Below, piece by piece: positions 1 through 8,413 of a DNA stretch of 64,000 nt. Both the position numbers and the translations under genes were made by a program. The DNA lies in assembly GCA_963703085.1 (NCBI GenBank), contig OY969789.1, forward strand, positions 2,046,001-2,110,000, read 5' to 3'. The stretch is from DATAEG01 sp963703085. Its GTDB lineage: Bacteria; Actinomycetota; Actinomycetes; Mycobacteriales; Jatrophihabitantaceae. Positions within the stretch are counted from its first letter, which is position 1; every line of letters starts with the position of its first letter. The notes beneath the pieces are model-generated. The model searched no databases, had not been told where the DNA came from, and worked only from the letters and a program-made list of their open reading frames with translations.

Positions 1-2
1 CC

Positions 3-779
3 TCGAGCGGGAGACTAGCTGCCGCGCTGTTCGTCAGGGCACCTCGACGAGTCGAGCTGACGGCCGCCGGTGCTGCGCTGCTCCCGGCCGCACGCCGAGC
101 TCTGTCGGCCGCGCAGGACGGGCGGGACGCGGTGGCCGCAGTACGCGGGGTGCTCGCCGGTGACCTGCGCATGGGCGCTATCCAGTCGTTGGGCGATGTC
201 GATCTCGGCACGCTGCTGGGCAACTACCACCGCGCCTTCCCCGGCGTGCACGTCACAATTCGCAACGCCGGTGTGCGCGCCCTCGTCCGCCAAGTCGTCG
301 ACGGCGAACTTGACCTCGCGTTCGTCGACCGACCGCTGGGGCCGGACGAGCGGCGGGTCGACGTCCACCGCCTTGGAGAGGACAGGTTGGTCCTGGCGGT
401 GGCCGTCAGCTCACCGCTGTCCCGTCGCAAGCGAGTCCGCCTGGCAACACTCAGTGCTCACCAGTTCGTGGAGTACCGCAAAGACAGTGCGCTGCGGGCC
501 CACATAGACGACGTCTGCGATGCCGTCGGTCTCCAGCGGACCAGCAGCGCCGAGATCGACACCGTGCCCGGCATGCTCGAGCTGGTTGCCCATGAAGTCG
601 GCATCGCGGTGCTGCCCGAGCACACGCTGCGCCTGGCGCCACCGGGACGGGTGGTCGCCATCCAGATGGACCCGCCGATCACCCGGGAAATAGTGCTCGT
701 CGCGGCGGCGGACCGCCCGCCGTCCCCGGCCGCCGCGGCGATGATGGAGATGGTTCCGAGTGTGGCGCCGGGGGCCTGA
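3..779 (+). CDS. LysR-family transcriptional regulator, 5' end outside window
   Basis: The reading frame is open from base 3, so the N-terminal helix-turn-helix is cut off by the window edge. The first visible residues keep the end of the LysR DNA-binding domain (a VRAPRRVELTAAG stretch, family pattern LF.R..R...LT.AG) and then the linker helix. The remaining ~215 residues match the LysR effector-binding domain: a GDLRMG start, a DLAFVDRPL segment and an AVLPEH segment near the end. Such proteins bind a small molecule and regulate nearby genes. The downstream esterase is on the same strand after 168 bp, so it is a possible target (inference). The family is clear; the ligand is unknown. Confidence 0.85.
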   Translation, partial: SSGRLAAALFVRAPRRVELTAAGAALLPAARRALSAAQDGRDAVAAVRGVLAGDLRMGAIQSLGDVDLGTLLGNYHRAFPGVHVTIRNAGVRALVRQVVDGELDLAFVDRPLGPDERRVDVHRLGEDRLVLAVAVSSPLSRRKRVRLATLSAHQFVEYRKDSALRAHIDDVCDAVGLQRTSSAEIDTVPGMLELVAHEVGIAVLPEHTLRLAPPGRVVAIQMDPPITREIVLVAAADRPPSPAAAAMMEMVPSVAPGA

Positions 780-947
780 TCAGTAAACATCCGAACCGGG
801 CCGTGCTTACAGGCGGATCCAGCTGCTGCACCCATCGTCGACGATGCCGAACTGCCGTGGCGCCGAGGCCGGCGATCGCCCAGTCCGCCCAATGGCCCAG
901 TCCGCCCGATCGCGAATCCGCTTCCGGGTTACCCGCGGTGTTGGGCG

Positions 948-1691
948 GTGTCGTGCAGCCGGGTCGTGTTGGATCGACGCGTGGACGATGTTGTGGCGCA
1001 AGCGATAGGCGGACCGCCACGAGCAGGTGTTGTGCTGTTCCACGGTGGTGCGTTGCGTCGCGGCGAGCCCGGGGATCTCGACCAGCACTGCCGCGCGCTC
1101 GCCGATCACGGCATCCTCGCGGTTTCGTCTGGTTACCGCCTCCTCGATCGTGACGCCAGCTCGATCGACGACTGCCTCGCCGACGTCCGTGTTGCTGTCC
1201 GTCGCTTCGTTGACCTAGCTGGCGAGCAAGGGCTCGACCGCTCCCGCATCGCGACCGGGGGGAGCTCGGCCGGTGCGCACCTGGCGATGGTGGCAGCTAT
1301 GACGGCCCCGTCCGACGACGCAATGCCGGGCTCCGTCGTCGCATTCAACCCGGCCGGCTTCGCCCTCACTGGGCTTCCTGGGGAAGAACAGAACGCGCTC
1401 GCAGCGGATGTCGGCATACACGTCGAGCGCCTGGCGCAGTTCTCGCTGACCGACCTGGTTCGTCCCCACATGCCCGCCACCCTGATCCATCACGGAACAG
1501 ACGACGAGGTGGAGCCGATCGGGTCGGCGCGTCGCTTTCGCGCCGCGATGGTGCAGGCGGGCAACCGGTGCGTGCTGCACGAGTACACCGGTCAACGCCA
1601 TGGATTCCATTACCGCCGCGAGGGTGGCCTCTTTGACGATGTGATTGCTGCGACAGCCCGCTTCCTGCTCGAGGCGCCAGCCTCGCCGTGA
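948..1691 (+). CDS. Alpha/beta hydrolase, HSL-type esterase/acetyl hydrolase
   Basis: A 247-residue alpha/beta hydrolase with a GTG start. The oxyanion motif HGG is at residues 32-34, the nucleophile elbow GSSAG puts the catalytic serine at 107, an HGTDDEVEP segment supplies the acid near 185, and QRHGF supplies the histidine near 218. This complete Ser-Asp-His set and order is typical of the hormone-sensitive-lipase-like/fold-3 esterases that cut small acyl esters. No signal peptide is seen, so it is probably cytoplasmic. It follows the LysR gene on the same strand. The substrate cannot be read from the sequence. Confidence 0.8.
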   Translation: MSCSRVVLDRRVDDVVAQAIGGPPRAGVVLFHGGALRRGEPGDLDQHCRALADHGILAVSSGYRLLDRDASSIDDCLADVRVAVRRFVDLAGEQGLDRSRIATGGSSAGAHLAMVAAMTAPSDDAMPGSVVAFNPAGFALTGLPGEEQNALAADVGIHVERLAQFSLTDLVRPHMPATLIHHGTDDEVEPIGSARRFRAAMVQAGNRCVLHEYTGQRHGFHYRREGGLFDDVIAATARFLLEAPASP

Positions 1692-1943
1692 CCGTGACGC
1701 GCATGAAGTCCAGCACGCCGAGGGCATTGCCGAGCCGGTGCGTTGACCGATTGAGAGCGCCATCGTTTGCGGGATACCGCCACCGTGGATGCGCACATAA
1801 GGCAAAGCGCGGGTCCCAGATCCGAACGACCGGAGCCTTCCCCGCGCCCATCTCTACACCAGGAATCGGTGTCGGGAGCCTGTATGCGGGTCGACGGAAG
1901 GCGGCGTCGACGCTTGCTTCGGTGCCCGCGTACGGTGTCGCCC

Positions 1944-2882
1944 ATGGCGATGCCGGTTGACGGCGTGCAGGTGGGTCTGCTTGGGCTACGCCAGGCTGTC
2001 GGCGAGCAGGCGCTCGGGCTAGAGGGTATTCACATCCTGCGCGCGGGGAAGCCGGCCGTCAGTTTTCGGTGGAGTCCCGACGAGCGGCGAGACGTGTACT
2101 CGGTGTCGAAGACGTTCACGTCCGTCGCGATCGGCATCGCGCAGGGCGAGGGTCTGCTTCAACTGGATGACGCCGTGCTCACTCACTTGCCGCGGTTCGC
2201 CGACATTGCCGCACCCGGAGTGGAGCAGGTGACCATCAGGCACTTGCTGTGCATGACGTCGGGGATTGACTACCGATGGGCCGACGAGGACATCGATCTT
2301 CCCGGCGATCCCGCGCAAGAGTTTCTGGCCACCGCACCGGCGGCGACGCCCGGCACGTGGCACGCGTATCGAGGAACGAGCTCGTACCTGCTTTCTCGGA
2401 TCATCGCTGCTGTCAGCGGATCCGACATGCGTGACTACCTGATGCCACGCCTGTTCGAGCCCCTCCGCATCGGGAACCCGCAGTGGCATCGATGCCCGCT
2501 GGGCTACTCGATGGGCGCCGTCGGGCTGGTCCTGCGCACCGAGGAGATCTCCCGGCTAGGGCTCACGCTGCTGCACGAGGGCAGGTACGAGGGTCGGCAA
2601 TTGATTCCGGCCGACTACGTCGCCTCGATGCACCAGACCGTGACGCCGACCGAGCGGAAGCTGGCCGGGCCGGCCGGCCTCCCCGACGCCGAGAATGCGT
2701 CCTACGGGCTGCACTGCTGGCACTGCGCGCGAGACGACGCGTGGCGCATGGACGGAATGTACGGACAGTTCTGCATCATGTTCCCCCATCAGCAGGCCTG
2801 TATCGCCGTCACCGCGAACTACGGCAAGGCGACGACCGCCATCCTCGACGCGATCTGGACCGAGGTCGTCCCTTACCTGTAG
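1944..2882 (+). CDS. Serine hydrolase, beta-lactamase/EstB-like family
   Basis: A 312-residue protein from the ATG at 1944. The frame stays open upstream to 1767, but those residues are arginine-rich and low-complexity, so the internal ATG is preferred. The SxxK catalytic motif is SVSK at residues 53-56, and a Y-R-G at 142 occupies the place of the YxN motif. A SMGAVGLVLRTEE segment matches the region before the third motif in class C beta-lactamase-like esterases and D-alanyl carboxypeptidase relatives. No signal peptide is visible, which favours a cytoplasmic esterase or amidase over a true beta-lactamase. Confidence 0.75.
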   Translation: MAMPVDGVQVGLLGLRQAVGEQALGLEGIHILRAGKPAVSFRWSPDERRDVYSVSKTFTSVAIGIAQGEGLLQLDDAVLTHLPRFADIAAPGVEQVTIRHLLCMTSGIDYRWADEDIDLPGDPAQEFLATAPAATPGTWHAYRGTSSYLLSRIIAAVSGSDMRDYLMPRLFEPLRIGNPQWHRCPLGYSMGAVGLVLRTEEISRLGLTLLHEGRYEGRQLIPADYVASMHQTVTPTERKLAGPAGLPDAENASYGLHCWHCARDDAWRMDGMYGQFCIMFPHQQACIAVTANYGKATTAILDAIWTEVVPYL

Positions 2883-2967
2883 CGAGGGCCCCGACGACGC
2901 GATGTTCACACGAGCGGATCCGCCCAGCTATTGGGCATTGCCGGCTGAGCGGGCGATCCCGCCCGGA

Positions 2968-3351
2968 TCAGGCTGCGGCGATGGCTTCGACCTCGATGAG
3001 CCACGTTGGGTCCCAGATGCCGGTCACGATCACCGTGAGTGCGGGCCGGTGGTCACCGAGAACCTGCTGACGGACGGCGGTGTTGGTGGTGGCGTAAGCG
3101 CGGTCGCTGAGATAGGTCGTGACCTTGACGAGGTTGCCGACGCCCATGCCCGCCGCAGTGAGCGCAGCTATCACGTTCGTCCAGACCAGCCGGCATTGGT
3201 CCTCGGCGCCGACGGGCACGTGGCCCTCTCGGGTCTGAGGGATCTGACCGCTGATGAAGAGCAGGCGCGCCATGCCATCCACCTGCAGAGCGTTGACGTA
3301 ACCACCGGTCGCTTCAGGTGCAGTGGCAGGTTCGATGGGGGTGAGCTTCAC
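2968..3351 (-). CDS. Rid-family (YjgF/YER057c/UK114) protein
   Basis: A 127-residue protein from the GTG at 3351; the frame is open to 3402, but starting VKLTPIEPATAP fits the family's short N-terminus. Conserved features include LLFISGQIPQT, a central LVKVTTYLSD strand-helix, and the terminal LIEVEAIA strand. RidA enzymes hydrolyse reactive enamine/imine intermediates from pyridoxal-phosphate enzymes. The arginine that binds the carboxylate in E. coli RidA (within PARS) is replaced here: the local sequence reads RPALTV. It may therefore belong to a Rid subgroup without imine deaminase activity (inference). An SDR gene lies just upstream on the same strand. Confidence 0.75.
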   Translation of the reverse strand: MKLTPIEPATAPEATGGYVNALQVDGMARLLFISGQIPQTREGHVPVGAEDQCRLVWTNVIAALTAAGMGVGNLVKVTTYLSDRAYATTNTAVRQQVLGDHRPALTVIVTGIWDPTWLIEVEAIAAA

Positions 3352-3425
3352 GAGTGAGCACCCTACGACCAATCCGCGAGACGCCGCGCAGACGACGTTC
3401 ACCGGGTGTCGACGCGGTTGACCAG

Positions 3426-4160
3426 TTACCAGGCGACGGGACCGTTCTGGTCGATGAACGAGCCCGAGGCGGCGTCGGCGGGCAGCGTTGCTGCGGTAAG
3501 GACGACGCGTGCGGCTTGGTCGGCGGTGAGCGGAGCCTGCTCGCGGTTGACCGGTGTCAGGTCGGTTTGGACGAAGCCGGGGCAGACCGAGGTCACCTTG
3601 ATGTCGGTGCCGCCGAGCTTCTTGGCAAGACTGATGGTGACGCTGTTGAGCGCAGCCTTCGAGCTTTGGTATGCGGGAACCACCATCTGGTAGTACGGCG
3701 AGTCGGGGTCGGCCTGGTCGCTGAGCGAGCCCATCGTGGTCGAGACGTTGACTATCCGGCCCATCGGGCTGCGGCGCAGCAGCGGCAGGAACGCCTCGGT
3801 GACCGCGACTGCCCCGAAGACATTGGTCGCGAAGGTGCGCTGAAAGAGCTCGGGATCGGCGAACTCGTGCTCCGCGCCGTCGGTAGCTTCCGGCAGAACG
3901 CCGGCGTTGTTGACCAAGATGTCGAGGCGGCCCTGGTGGTGTCGCACCTGCTCGACGGCAGCCGCGATGCTTGCCTGTGACGTGACGTCGAGTGCAAGCG
4001 CCTGTACGTCGTGGCCTTCGTCGCGAAGGTCAGCCGCGGCCCGCTCAGCGTCGGCCCGGTCCCGGCCGGTGAGAACGACGCAGCTGCCGGTCTGCGCAAG
4101 GGCGCGGGCTGTGGCAAATCCCAGGCCGCGGTTGCTGCCGGTGATCAAAGCGATGGTCAT
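3426..4160 (-). CDS. Short-chain dehydrogenase/reductase
   Basis: A 244-residue classical SDR starting at the ATG at 4160. The NAD(P)-binding motif TGSNRGLG is at residues 7-14, NNAG follows at mid-protein, an NVS segment supplies the catalytic serine, and YQSSK supplies Tyr and Lys. A basic residue within the glycine motif suggests NADP(H) preference (inference). It ends 75 bases upstream of the Rid-family gene on the same strand, so the two may share a transcript. The frame extends upstream of 4160 but adds no recognisable domain. Confidence 0.85.
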   Translation of the reverse strand: MTIALITGSNRGLGFATARALAQTGSCVVLTGRDRADAERAAADLRDEGHDVQALALDVTSQASIAAAVEQVRHHQGRLDILVNNAGVLPEATDGAEHEFADPELFQRTFATNVFGAVAVTEAFLPLLRRSPMGRIVNVSTTMGSLSDQADPDSPYYQMVVPAYQSSKAALNSVTISLAKKLGGTDIKVTSVCPGFVQTDLTPVNREQAPLTADQAARVVLTAATLPADAASGSFIDQNGPVAW

Positions 4161-4659
4161 GCGATTCCAATCTTGGTCAAGTTCGTCGCTGAGCGCGACG
4201 AGCAGAACGCGTCGCGCTCCATCGAGTAGACGCCGCCAACCGCCGGAACGTGAGATCGGATTTGTCGTGGTGAGGCGCCCGACGGCGCCCACGTAGTGGT
4301 CTGGCGCTGGTACGACGCCGTCGTTCTCGACGAGGCTGACGGGGCCTTGGTACGGATCTGGGAATCCGCCCGGAGAGGTGTCGGCCCGTCGGCGCCTTGG
4401 GCACTGGCATCTGGGGGCTGACTGGTGGGTTGCCGGACCGACGACACCGAAAGGTCAGGGCGCCGGCAGCGAGCTGGGCGAAGTCGAGCGGCTCTATACG
4501 GATAACGACTTTTGGGCACCGTGATCTGATCGAGTTGCCGGCGCAGGTCGTCCAACCACGAAGCACTTCACCGCATCGGAATCCCTAACTGGGCGGGCAA
4601 CTGCTGTCAGGCGGCGCCGCGCTCGCTGAAGGGCGACGACGCAGCGATGGTTCGGTGAG
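4161..4659. other. Gene-poor stretch between SDR gene and aldo/keto reductase relic
   Basis: About 500 bases with no reading frame that I can connect to a family on either strand. A short near-repeat with the core ACACCGAAAGG, followed by T or C and then CAGGG, occurs near 4448 and again near 4718. That suggests old local duplication or rearrangement. It borders a run of broken genes to the right. Confidence 0.4.
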
Positions 4660-5010
4660 GGCGGCCAGCGGGAAACGGCATTCGGTTCGTACACGTTGCG
4701 TCCCGGAGCGACGACGACACCGAAAGGCCAGGGTGGCGTCGTCAAGCACAGTTGCTGCCGTGCAGCGACGCTGCGAGCTGATCATGCGTGCGCGGGCCGA
4801 TGATTGCCGACGTGACTCCCGGATGCGCGATCGTGAAGGCGACCGCGAGCTGAGGCAGCGTGCAGCCGATGTCGTCTGCGATCGCGGACAGCTGCTCGAC
4901 CGCGTCAAGCTTCGCCGCGGAGACTGGGTCGCTCGGATCGAAGTTCTGCGGACGGATCGCCGCCCGCCCGATGCTGAGGTCCGGTGCACACCCGATCGAG
5001 CCAGTCGGTG
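4660..5010 (-). pseudogene. Aldo/keto reductase C-terminal relic
   Basis: Reading the minus strand from about 4990 down to a stop at 4742-4744 gives a clear C-terminal aldo/keto reductase sequence: a PQNFDPSDP segment, KLDAVEQLSAIADDIG, then HPGVTSAIIGPRT, the typical last helix-strand of this family. After the stop, a shifted frame resumes with LDDATLAF, and another with VVAPGRNVYEP, resembling the family's last ~25 residues. The N-terminal two thirds, with the catalytic Asp-Tyr-Lys-His set, is absent. It is a decayed fragment with at least two frameshifts. Confidence 0.65.
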
Positions 5011-5187
5011 TCAGCTGCAGGCTTTGAGAGGTCCGTTCCTCGAGCGAGAAGTTGGTCGAGCGGTACGAGGGCGGTAGCGCGGCCTGGACGGCATGGGGAC
5101 CAGAGAAGGTGAGGGGTGTGGATAAGGGCCGCTGTCGATCAGCGGGAGGTAATTCGGCTCACGAACCACGGCGGTTCAACAGTCGGG

Positions 5188-5505
5188 TCACGTGCGCCGG
5201 GACGCGGCGAGCACGGTATCGAGCAGGCCGGGGAATCGCTCGTCGAGATCGTCTCGACGCAGGCGCACGGCGCTGCCGTTGCCGAGATCGCGTTGGCGGA
5301 TCAGGCCGGCCTTGCGCAGAACTCGCCAATGGTGGGTGCGCGTCGACTTGGCAACGGGCAGGTCGAAGGAACTGCAGGCATGCTCGCCGCCATCTCGCGT
5401 AAGCAGCGCGACACGACTTGGCGGCACAGCGGGTCTGCCAGGGCGGAGAGTACGGCGCCGAAATCGACTCGGTCCAGATGCCGAGCCAACGAGTTCCCTG
5501 GTCAT
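5188..5505 (-). pseudogene. ArsR-family regulator, frameshifted
   Basis: The C-terminal two thirds reads as an ArsR repressor: SSFDLPVAKSTRTHHWRVLRKAGL is the recognition-helix region (given here in part: KSTRTHHWRVL), followed by an RRDDLDERFPGLLD tail. The expected N-terminus, with an ALADPLCRQVV segment, lies in a different frame between about 5400 and 5489. A one-base shift near 5395-5405 therefore separates the two halves. It is divergent from a broken haloacid dehalogenase gene, and the shared intergenic region keeps repressor-like repeats. Either this is a true pseudogene or a base error; the other broken genes nearby favour decay. Confidence 0.7.
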
Positions 5506-5515
5506 GCGGTCTCCT

Positions 5516-5563
5516 TAGGTACGATCAAAGTGGTACCTACTGATACGGAAAGGATCGTACCTA
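5516..5563. promoter_or_regulatory. Operator-like inverted repeats between arsR and HAD relics
   Basis: A perfect 11-bp inverted repeat, TAGGTACGATC at 5516-5526 and GATCGTACCTA at 5553-5563, encloses a third GGTACC core at 5532-5537. Three related GGTAC boxes in about 48 bases between two divergent genes is what an ArsR-type repressor would bind. The regulator that would use it is frameshifted. Confidence 0.6.
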
Positions 5564-5579
5564 CCCATGGAGGCGCCCG

Positions 5580-6220
5580 ATGTTGTTGGTCTTCGATGTC
5601 AACGAGACACTGCTGGACCTGTCTCCGCTCAACCACATCTTCGGAGATCACCGGCGATGGTTCGATCTGCTGATCCGCACGGCCACTGTGCGACAGGTGC
5701 AGCCAGCTATCAGGATCGGGCAACGGGGCCCGCCCCGCCCGTTTGTCCTCGCGCATAGCTGACGGCGTTGAACCCCCGTATAGCGGAACTGGGTAGGACG
5801 ATGCGCTCGCTGCCTGCGCACCCCGACGCGGCTCCGGGCCTGCACCTCGCCCGCAACCGCGGGCACCGAGTTGTGGCACTCGCAAACTCAACGCGGCCCA
5901 CCCTGGACGCGCAGCTCGCCGGCGCCGGGCTCAGTGCACTGTTCGACGCTACTTACTCTGTCGACGAAGTACGGGCACTCAAGCCCTCGCCGATCGCGTA
6001 CCGCCTCGTCCTCGACAGGGAGGACGCCGCACCGAACGCGGCCACGCTCATCGCGGCGCACGACTGGGACGTCGCGGGCGCGTCGCTCGCCGGCCTACGC
6101 AGCGTCCTGGTCCGCCGCGGCGGGATCGAGGCGTTGCCGGGTCTGCGCCCGACCGCCACCGCCGAGGACATCCCCTCGGCCGTGCGGACCGCAGCGATCT
6201 GGGCGACCAGCGGCGAGTAG
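5580..6220 (+). pseudogene. Haloacid dehalogenase (type II, HAD superfamily) relic
   Basis: The start reads LLVFDVNETLLDLSPLN, the type II haloacid dehalogenase N-terminus with the nucleophilic Asp in FDVNET. This frame stops at 5760-5762 after an unrelated tail. Family sequence resumes in another frame from about 5790: TMRSLPAHPD, then VVALANSTRP (motif II Ser/Thr), LKPSPIAY (motif III Lys), and AAHDWDVAGA. About 60-70 internal residues, including part of the cap domain, are missing or scrambled. The gene is broken and probably inactive. Confidence 0.75.
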
Positions 6221-6244
6221 CGAGCGGGCAGCTGGCCCCCTAAT

Positions 6245-6577
6245 TCATCGCCCAGCGCCACGCATGTTCCGCTGGCGTCTCGAGTGGTGTGGACACCGCG
6301 TCCCCACCGCGGCGACAAGGGCACCGGTCACAGCGCCAGCCGTGCGAGCCGTCCGGCAGGCCCGGGCCGAGGGTGCCGCCGGTGTACGCCAACACCTGCG
6401 CTGCTGTCTGTACGACCAATGACCTCCAGGGTGGCCAGTCCGAAAGTCCGGCACCGGTTCATAAGGAATCCGCTGCAGTACCGGTTTCGGGCTGAAGATA
6501 GAGACGGAAGCCGACCGGCCAGCTCCCGGGCCACTGGTCTTGCCCACTCCGAACGGTCCGTTCACCCACACGATCAC
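6245..6577 (-). pseudogene. TmrB-like P-loop ATPase/kinase relic
   Basis: On the minus strand the frame opens with IVWVNGPFGVGKTS, a Walker A loop in the exact N-terminal setting of the TmrB/AAA_18-like small kinases linked to tunicamycin resistance. A second frame then supplies ARELAGRLP, and the first returns with SIFSPKPV and PYEPVPDF. Switching frames within 40 residues, and the loss of the downstream domain, show a decayed gene. It lies between a HAD relic and an HNH relic. Confidence 0.55.
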
Positions 6578-6599
6578 GATTCAGAACAGCGTCGGGTCC

Positions 6600-6870
6600 G
6601 GAGCGGTGACCAGTCGAAGGCCCTGATCGGGGAGCACTGCGGCGATCGCGGCCGACAGGCCGACCGGTGACCCGTTCTGCGCGGTGCGGCGCTCGCCGGT
6701 CTGGGCCTCGGTGGACCCGGAGCGGCCGTAGCCGTCTGGCCTCGGGCGCCCATCAGATCCAGCGGGTCGAGGTGGGCACGATGTAGGACCGTAGCCGGGT
6801 GGCGTCGCTGTCGGCCAGGCCCAGCGCCCACCCGGGGACTTACTCAGCTACACCGACTGCTCCACGGCGC
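6600..6870 (-). pseudogene. HNH endonuclease/coiled-coil junction relic, duplicate of 22468-22660
   Basis: Bases 6681-6870 align with 22468-22660, which hold the 5' half of an intact HNH gene and the 3' end of the gene before it. Shared stretches include GGTGGCGTCGCTGTCGGCC and GACTGCTCCAC. In this copy the HNH start codon is lost, because the equivalent of CTTGCTCATCAGC reads CTTACTCAGC, and the frame is disrupted. It marks the former presence of a related mobile element in this part of the chromosome. Confidence 0.65.
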
Positions 6871-6958
6871 CGGGTAGTTGGGTGCGAGCAGGAAATCAGT
6901 GCCGATCTCGGTCCGGTGCAGTCGATCCCTTCTTCAGTCGCAAGTCGCTACCCCGCGA

Positions 6959-8365
6959 TCAATGCAGCAGCGGACCGATGGCTGTGATGCCGTCCTCGAT
7001 GGCCCGGACGCCGGTGTTACCGAAGCCGATAACTAGCTGCGCGGGCGAAGTCAGCGGTGTTGAGCGGTAGGTGTTCATGCCGTAGAGGCCGACCCGCCGC
7101 TCCCGAGCCCGCCCGACCAGGGCCTGCTCATCGGTGCCTTCGGGCAAGTGCGCGACGGCGTGGAAGCCGGCGGCGAGTCCGGTGAGCCGAATGTGCGGTG
7201 CGTGCTCGGTCAGTGCGGCGACGAGCGTGTCGCGGCGCCTGGAGTACTCGGCGCGCATGCGGCGCAGGTGGCGGTCGTACCGTCCGGACTCGATGAGGGC
7301 CGCGAGAGCGAGCTGATCGAGTCCGGGCGCGCCGCGGTCGGCCACCTGCTTGGCCGTGCCGACCGGTCCGGCCAGCCAGGCCGGCAGCACCGCCCAGCCG
7401 AGCCGCAGCGCTGGCGCGAGCGACTTGCTGACAGTCCCGAGCGACACAACCCGCTCGGGGGCGAGGCCCTGCAGCGAGCCGATCGGCTCGCGGTCGTAGC
7501 GGAACTCGGCGTCGTACTCGTCCTCCACGATGACCGCGTCGTGCTCGCGGGCCCACGCGATCAGTTCGTGGCGCCGCTGGGCGGCGAGCACAACGCCAGT
7601 GGGCCACTGATGGGCGGGCGTCACGACGGCCACCTGGGCGCCACTTGAGGCTAGGGCGACGACGTCGATGCCGTGCTCGTCGACCTGCACCGGCAAGCAG
7701 TCGCCGTGCGCCGCGCGGGCCGCGGCGGTCACGGTACCGACCGAGCCTGGGTCCTCGACGGCGACGGAGGTGCGCCCAGCCGCCGCGAGGGTGCGTAGCA
7801 CGATGGCGAGCCCCTGCTGATACCCGGCGCACACGACGATCTGGTCGGCGCTCGTGTCGACGGCCCGCACCCGTCGCAGGTAGGCGGCAAGCACCCTGCG
7901 CAGCTGTTCGTCGCCGCGCGGGTCGCCGTAGTCGAATGCCGTGTTCGGCGCAGTGCGGCACGCCTCGCGTACCGCCCACGCCCAGTCCTCGCGTGGCGCG
8001 AGGCCGAGGTCGGGCACGCCGGACTGGAAGTCGGCGATCAGCCGCGAGACCGGTGCCGGCGGGTCGACGCGTGGTGCCGCCGGCGCACGCGAGGCCACTT
8101 CGGCCACCCTCGTCGCTGACCCGCCGCGCGAGGTCAGGTAGCCCTCGGCGACAAGCTGCTCGAAGCACTCTTGCACGACGCCGCGGGATAGCCTGAGGTG
8201 CCCGGCCAGTGCACGCGAGCTCGGAAGCCGCTCCCCAGCAGCGAGCCGCCCGGAGCGCACCGCGTCGCGCAGCTGTCCCTCGAGCTGTGCCCGAAGCGGC
8301 GTAGGCGCTTCGCGGTCGAGGGCGAGCAACAGATCCGGTCCGGAAGCGGACCACTCGACGGTCAT
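6959..8365 (-). CDS. MocR/PdxR-type GntR regulator with aminotransferase domain
   Basis: A 468-residue protein from the ATG at 8365. Residues ~15-85 form a GntR winged helix (LREQL-like start, SGRLAAGERLPSSRALAGHL, then LVAEGYL). The rest is a fold-type I aminotransferase domain with DYGDPRG, VEDEYDAEFRYDR and SLGTVSKSLAPALRLGW, where the lysine of TVSKS should bind pyridoxal phosphate. MocR proteins sense PLP or amino compounds and usually control a divergent neighbour. Here that neighbour is an MFS transporter only 48 bp away, so this is probably its regulator (inference). The frame also runs upstream antisense to the transporter; that extension is not coding. Confidence 0.9.
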   Translation of the reverse strand: MTVEWSASGPDLLLALDREAPTPLRAQLEGQLRDAVRSGRLAAGERLPSSRALAGHLRLSRGVVQECFEQLVAEGYLTSRGGSATRVAEVASRAPAAPRVDPPAPVSRLIADFQSGVPDLGLAPREDWAWAVREACRTAPNTAFDYGDPRGDEQLRRVLAAYLRRVRAVDTSADQIVVCAGYQQGLAIVLRTLAAAGRTSVAVEDPGSVGTVTAAARAAHGDCLPVQVDEHGIDVVALASSGAQVAVVTPAHQWPTGVVLAAQRRHELIAWAREHDAVIVEDEYDAEFRYDREPIGSLQGLAPERVVSLGTVSKSLAPALRLGWAVLPAWLAGPVGTAKQVADRGAPGLDQLALAALIESGRYDRHLRRMRAEYSRRRDTLVAALTEHAPHIRLTGLAAGFHAVAHLPEGTDEQALVGRARERRVGLYGMNTYRSTPLTSPAQLVIGFGNTGVRAIEDGITAIGPLLH

Positions 8366-8413
8366 GAAAGCGGACCTTAGCAAGGGGCCGCATCGGTCGT
8401 AGCGTCCCGTCCC

